A DNA stretch of 5,114 nucleotides, taken from positions 1 through 5,114 of the forward strand of contig JAUVKD010000104.1 of the NCBI GenBank assembly GCA_030596385.1, read 5' to 3'. Source of the stretch: Methanosarcinaceae archaeon (GTDB lineage: Archaea; Halobacteriota; Methanosarcinia; Methanosarcinales; Methanosarcinaceae). The notes under the pieces were generated by a model. The model saw only the letters and a list, made by a program, of their open reading frames with translations. It made no database searches and was not told the origin of the DNA. Position numbers and translations under genes: made by a program. The first letter of the stretch is position 1. Every line of letters begins with the position of its first letter. Positions 4,913-5,114 of this stretch are shown here, in pieces.

Positions 4913-5114
4913 AATACTTGATACTGTGTCTCTGTGAATGTTCATTATGCGTTCAATGGATCTTATTCCGTTTTTTTCTACCAATAGTTTGCAGACCAAG
5001 AAAATCTGTTCTTCTGTGAGATGCCGTTTGTAGAATAGGGTACCTTTGGTCTCAGGAAATCTCACACCACATGTTTTACATTTGAACATTTGCTTGCCTT
5101 TGGCATTGAACCCC
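4907..5114 (-). pseudogene. Truncated IS1-like transposase: zinc ribbon half plus helix-turn-helix, no catalytic domain (runs off right edge)
   Basis: Seen: the frame is open from the right edge (GFNAKGKQMFKCKTCGVRF) to a TAG at 4909-4907. It shows one half of a zinc ribbon (CKTCG), then the FPETKGTLFY segment, then a helix-turn-helix (LVEKNGIRSIERIMNIHRDT) and a stop just after VSSIM. The other zinc-binding pair and the true start lie beyond 5114; the ATG at 5089 is internal. Known: this order is typical of IS1-like transposases widespread in Methanosarcinales, in which a DDE catalytic domain should follow the helix-turn-helix. Here it is absent, and the frame ends inside the 32-bp repeat, so the gene is a fragment made by internal deletion. 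An IS1-type InsA-like product made before a programmed frameshift is less likely, because no catalytic reading frame follows. Confidence 0.75.

Noticed and set aside
1..5114. CRISPR array, tRNA or rRNA genes
   Set aside because: No regularly spaced direct repeats of 25-40 bases, no tRNA cloverleaf arms with a T-loop consensus, and no rRNA signatures were seen on either strand.

Overview
The window looks like a piece of a moderately AT-rich methanogen-type archaeal chromosome, most likely of the Methanosarcinales/ANME-2 kind. Two points support this. The cysteate synthase route to coenzyme M, adjacent to a fused ComD-ComE sulfopyruvate decarboxylase, is the arrangement known from Methanosarcina. 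The window also carries an archaeal RPA-type single-strand DNA-binding protein built from tandem OB folds. The lineage call rests on family recognition from memory, not on a search.

Layout, left to right. (1) At 1-141 on the minus strand is the N-terminal part of a small VapB-like antitoxin that runs off the left edge. (2) Positions 142-688 hold no convincing gene, but contain a sharp GC-rich island (about 59% G+C over 241-390) with several hairpins, which may be a structured RNA or a decayed fragment. (3) At 689-1813 on the minus strand is a three-OB-fold RPA homologue. (4) Positions 1814-2353 are the divergent intergenic region. It holds a candidate rpa promoter, a GC-rich hairpin, a probable fragment of an insertion-sequence end, and a pair of direct repeats just upstream of the next gene. 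(5) At 2354-3610 (cysteate synthase) and 3680-4819 (comDE), both on the plus strand, lie two coenzyme M biosynthesis genes that look like an operon. (6) At 4907-5114 on the minus strand is a truncated transposase (zinc ribbon plus helix-turn-helix) that runs off the right edge.

The genes at 2354-4819 act in one pathway. Cysteate synthase makes L-cysteate from O-phosphoserine and sulfite, an aminotransferase (not in the window) converts cysteate to sulfopyruvate, and ComDE decarboxylates that to sulfoacetaldehyde, a precursor of coenzyme M.

The most striking feature is a perfect 32-bp inverted repeat, at 2139-2170 and 4881-4912, that tightly brackets this two-gene unit. The right copy abuts the truncated transposase, and the left copy may hold the last codons of a related transposase. 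The coenzyme M genes are therefore flanked by two inverted IS remnants, an arrangement like a composite transposon.
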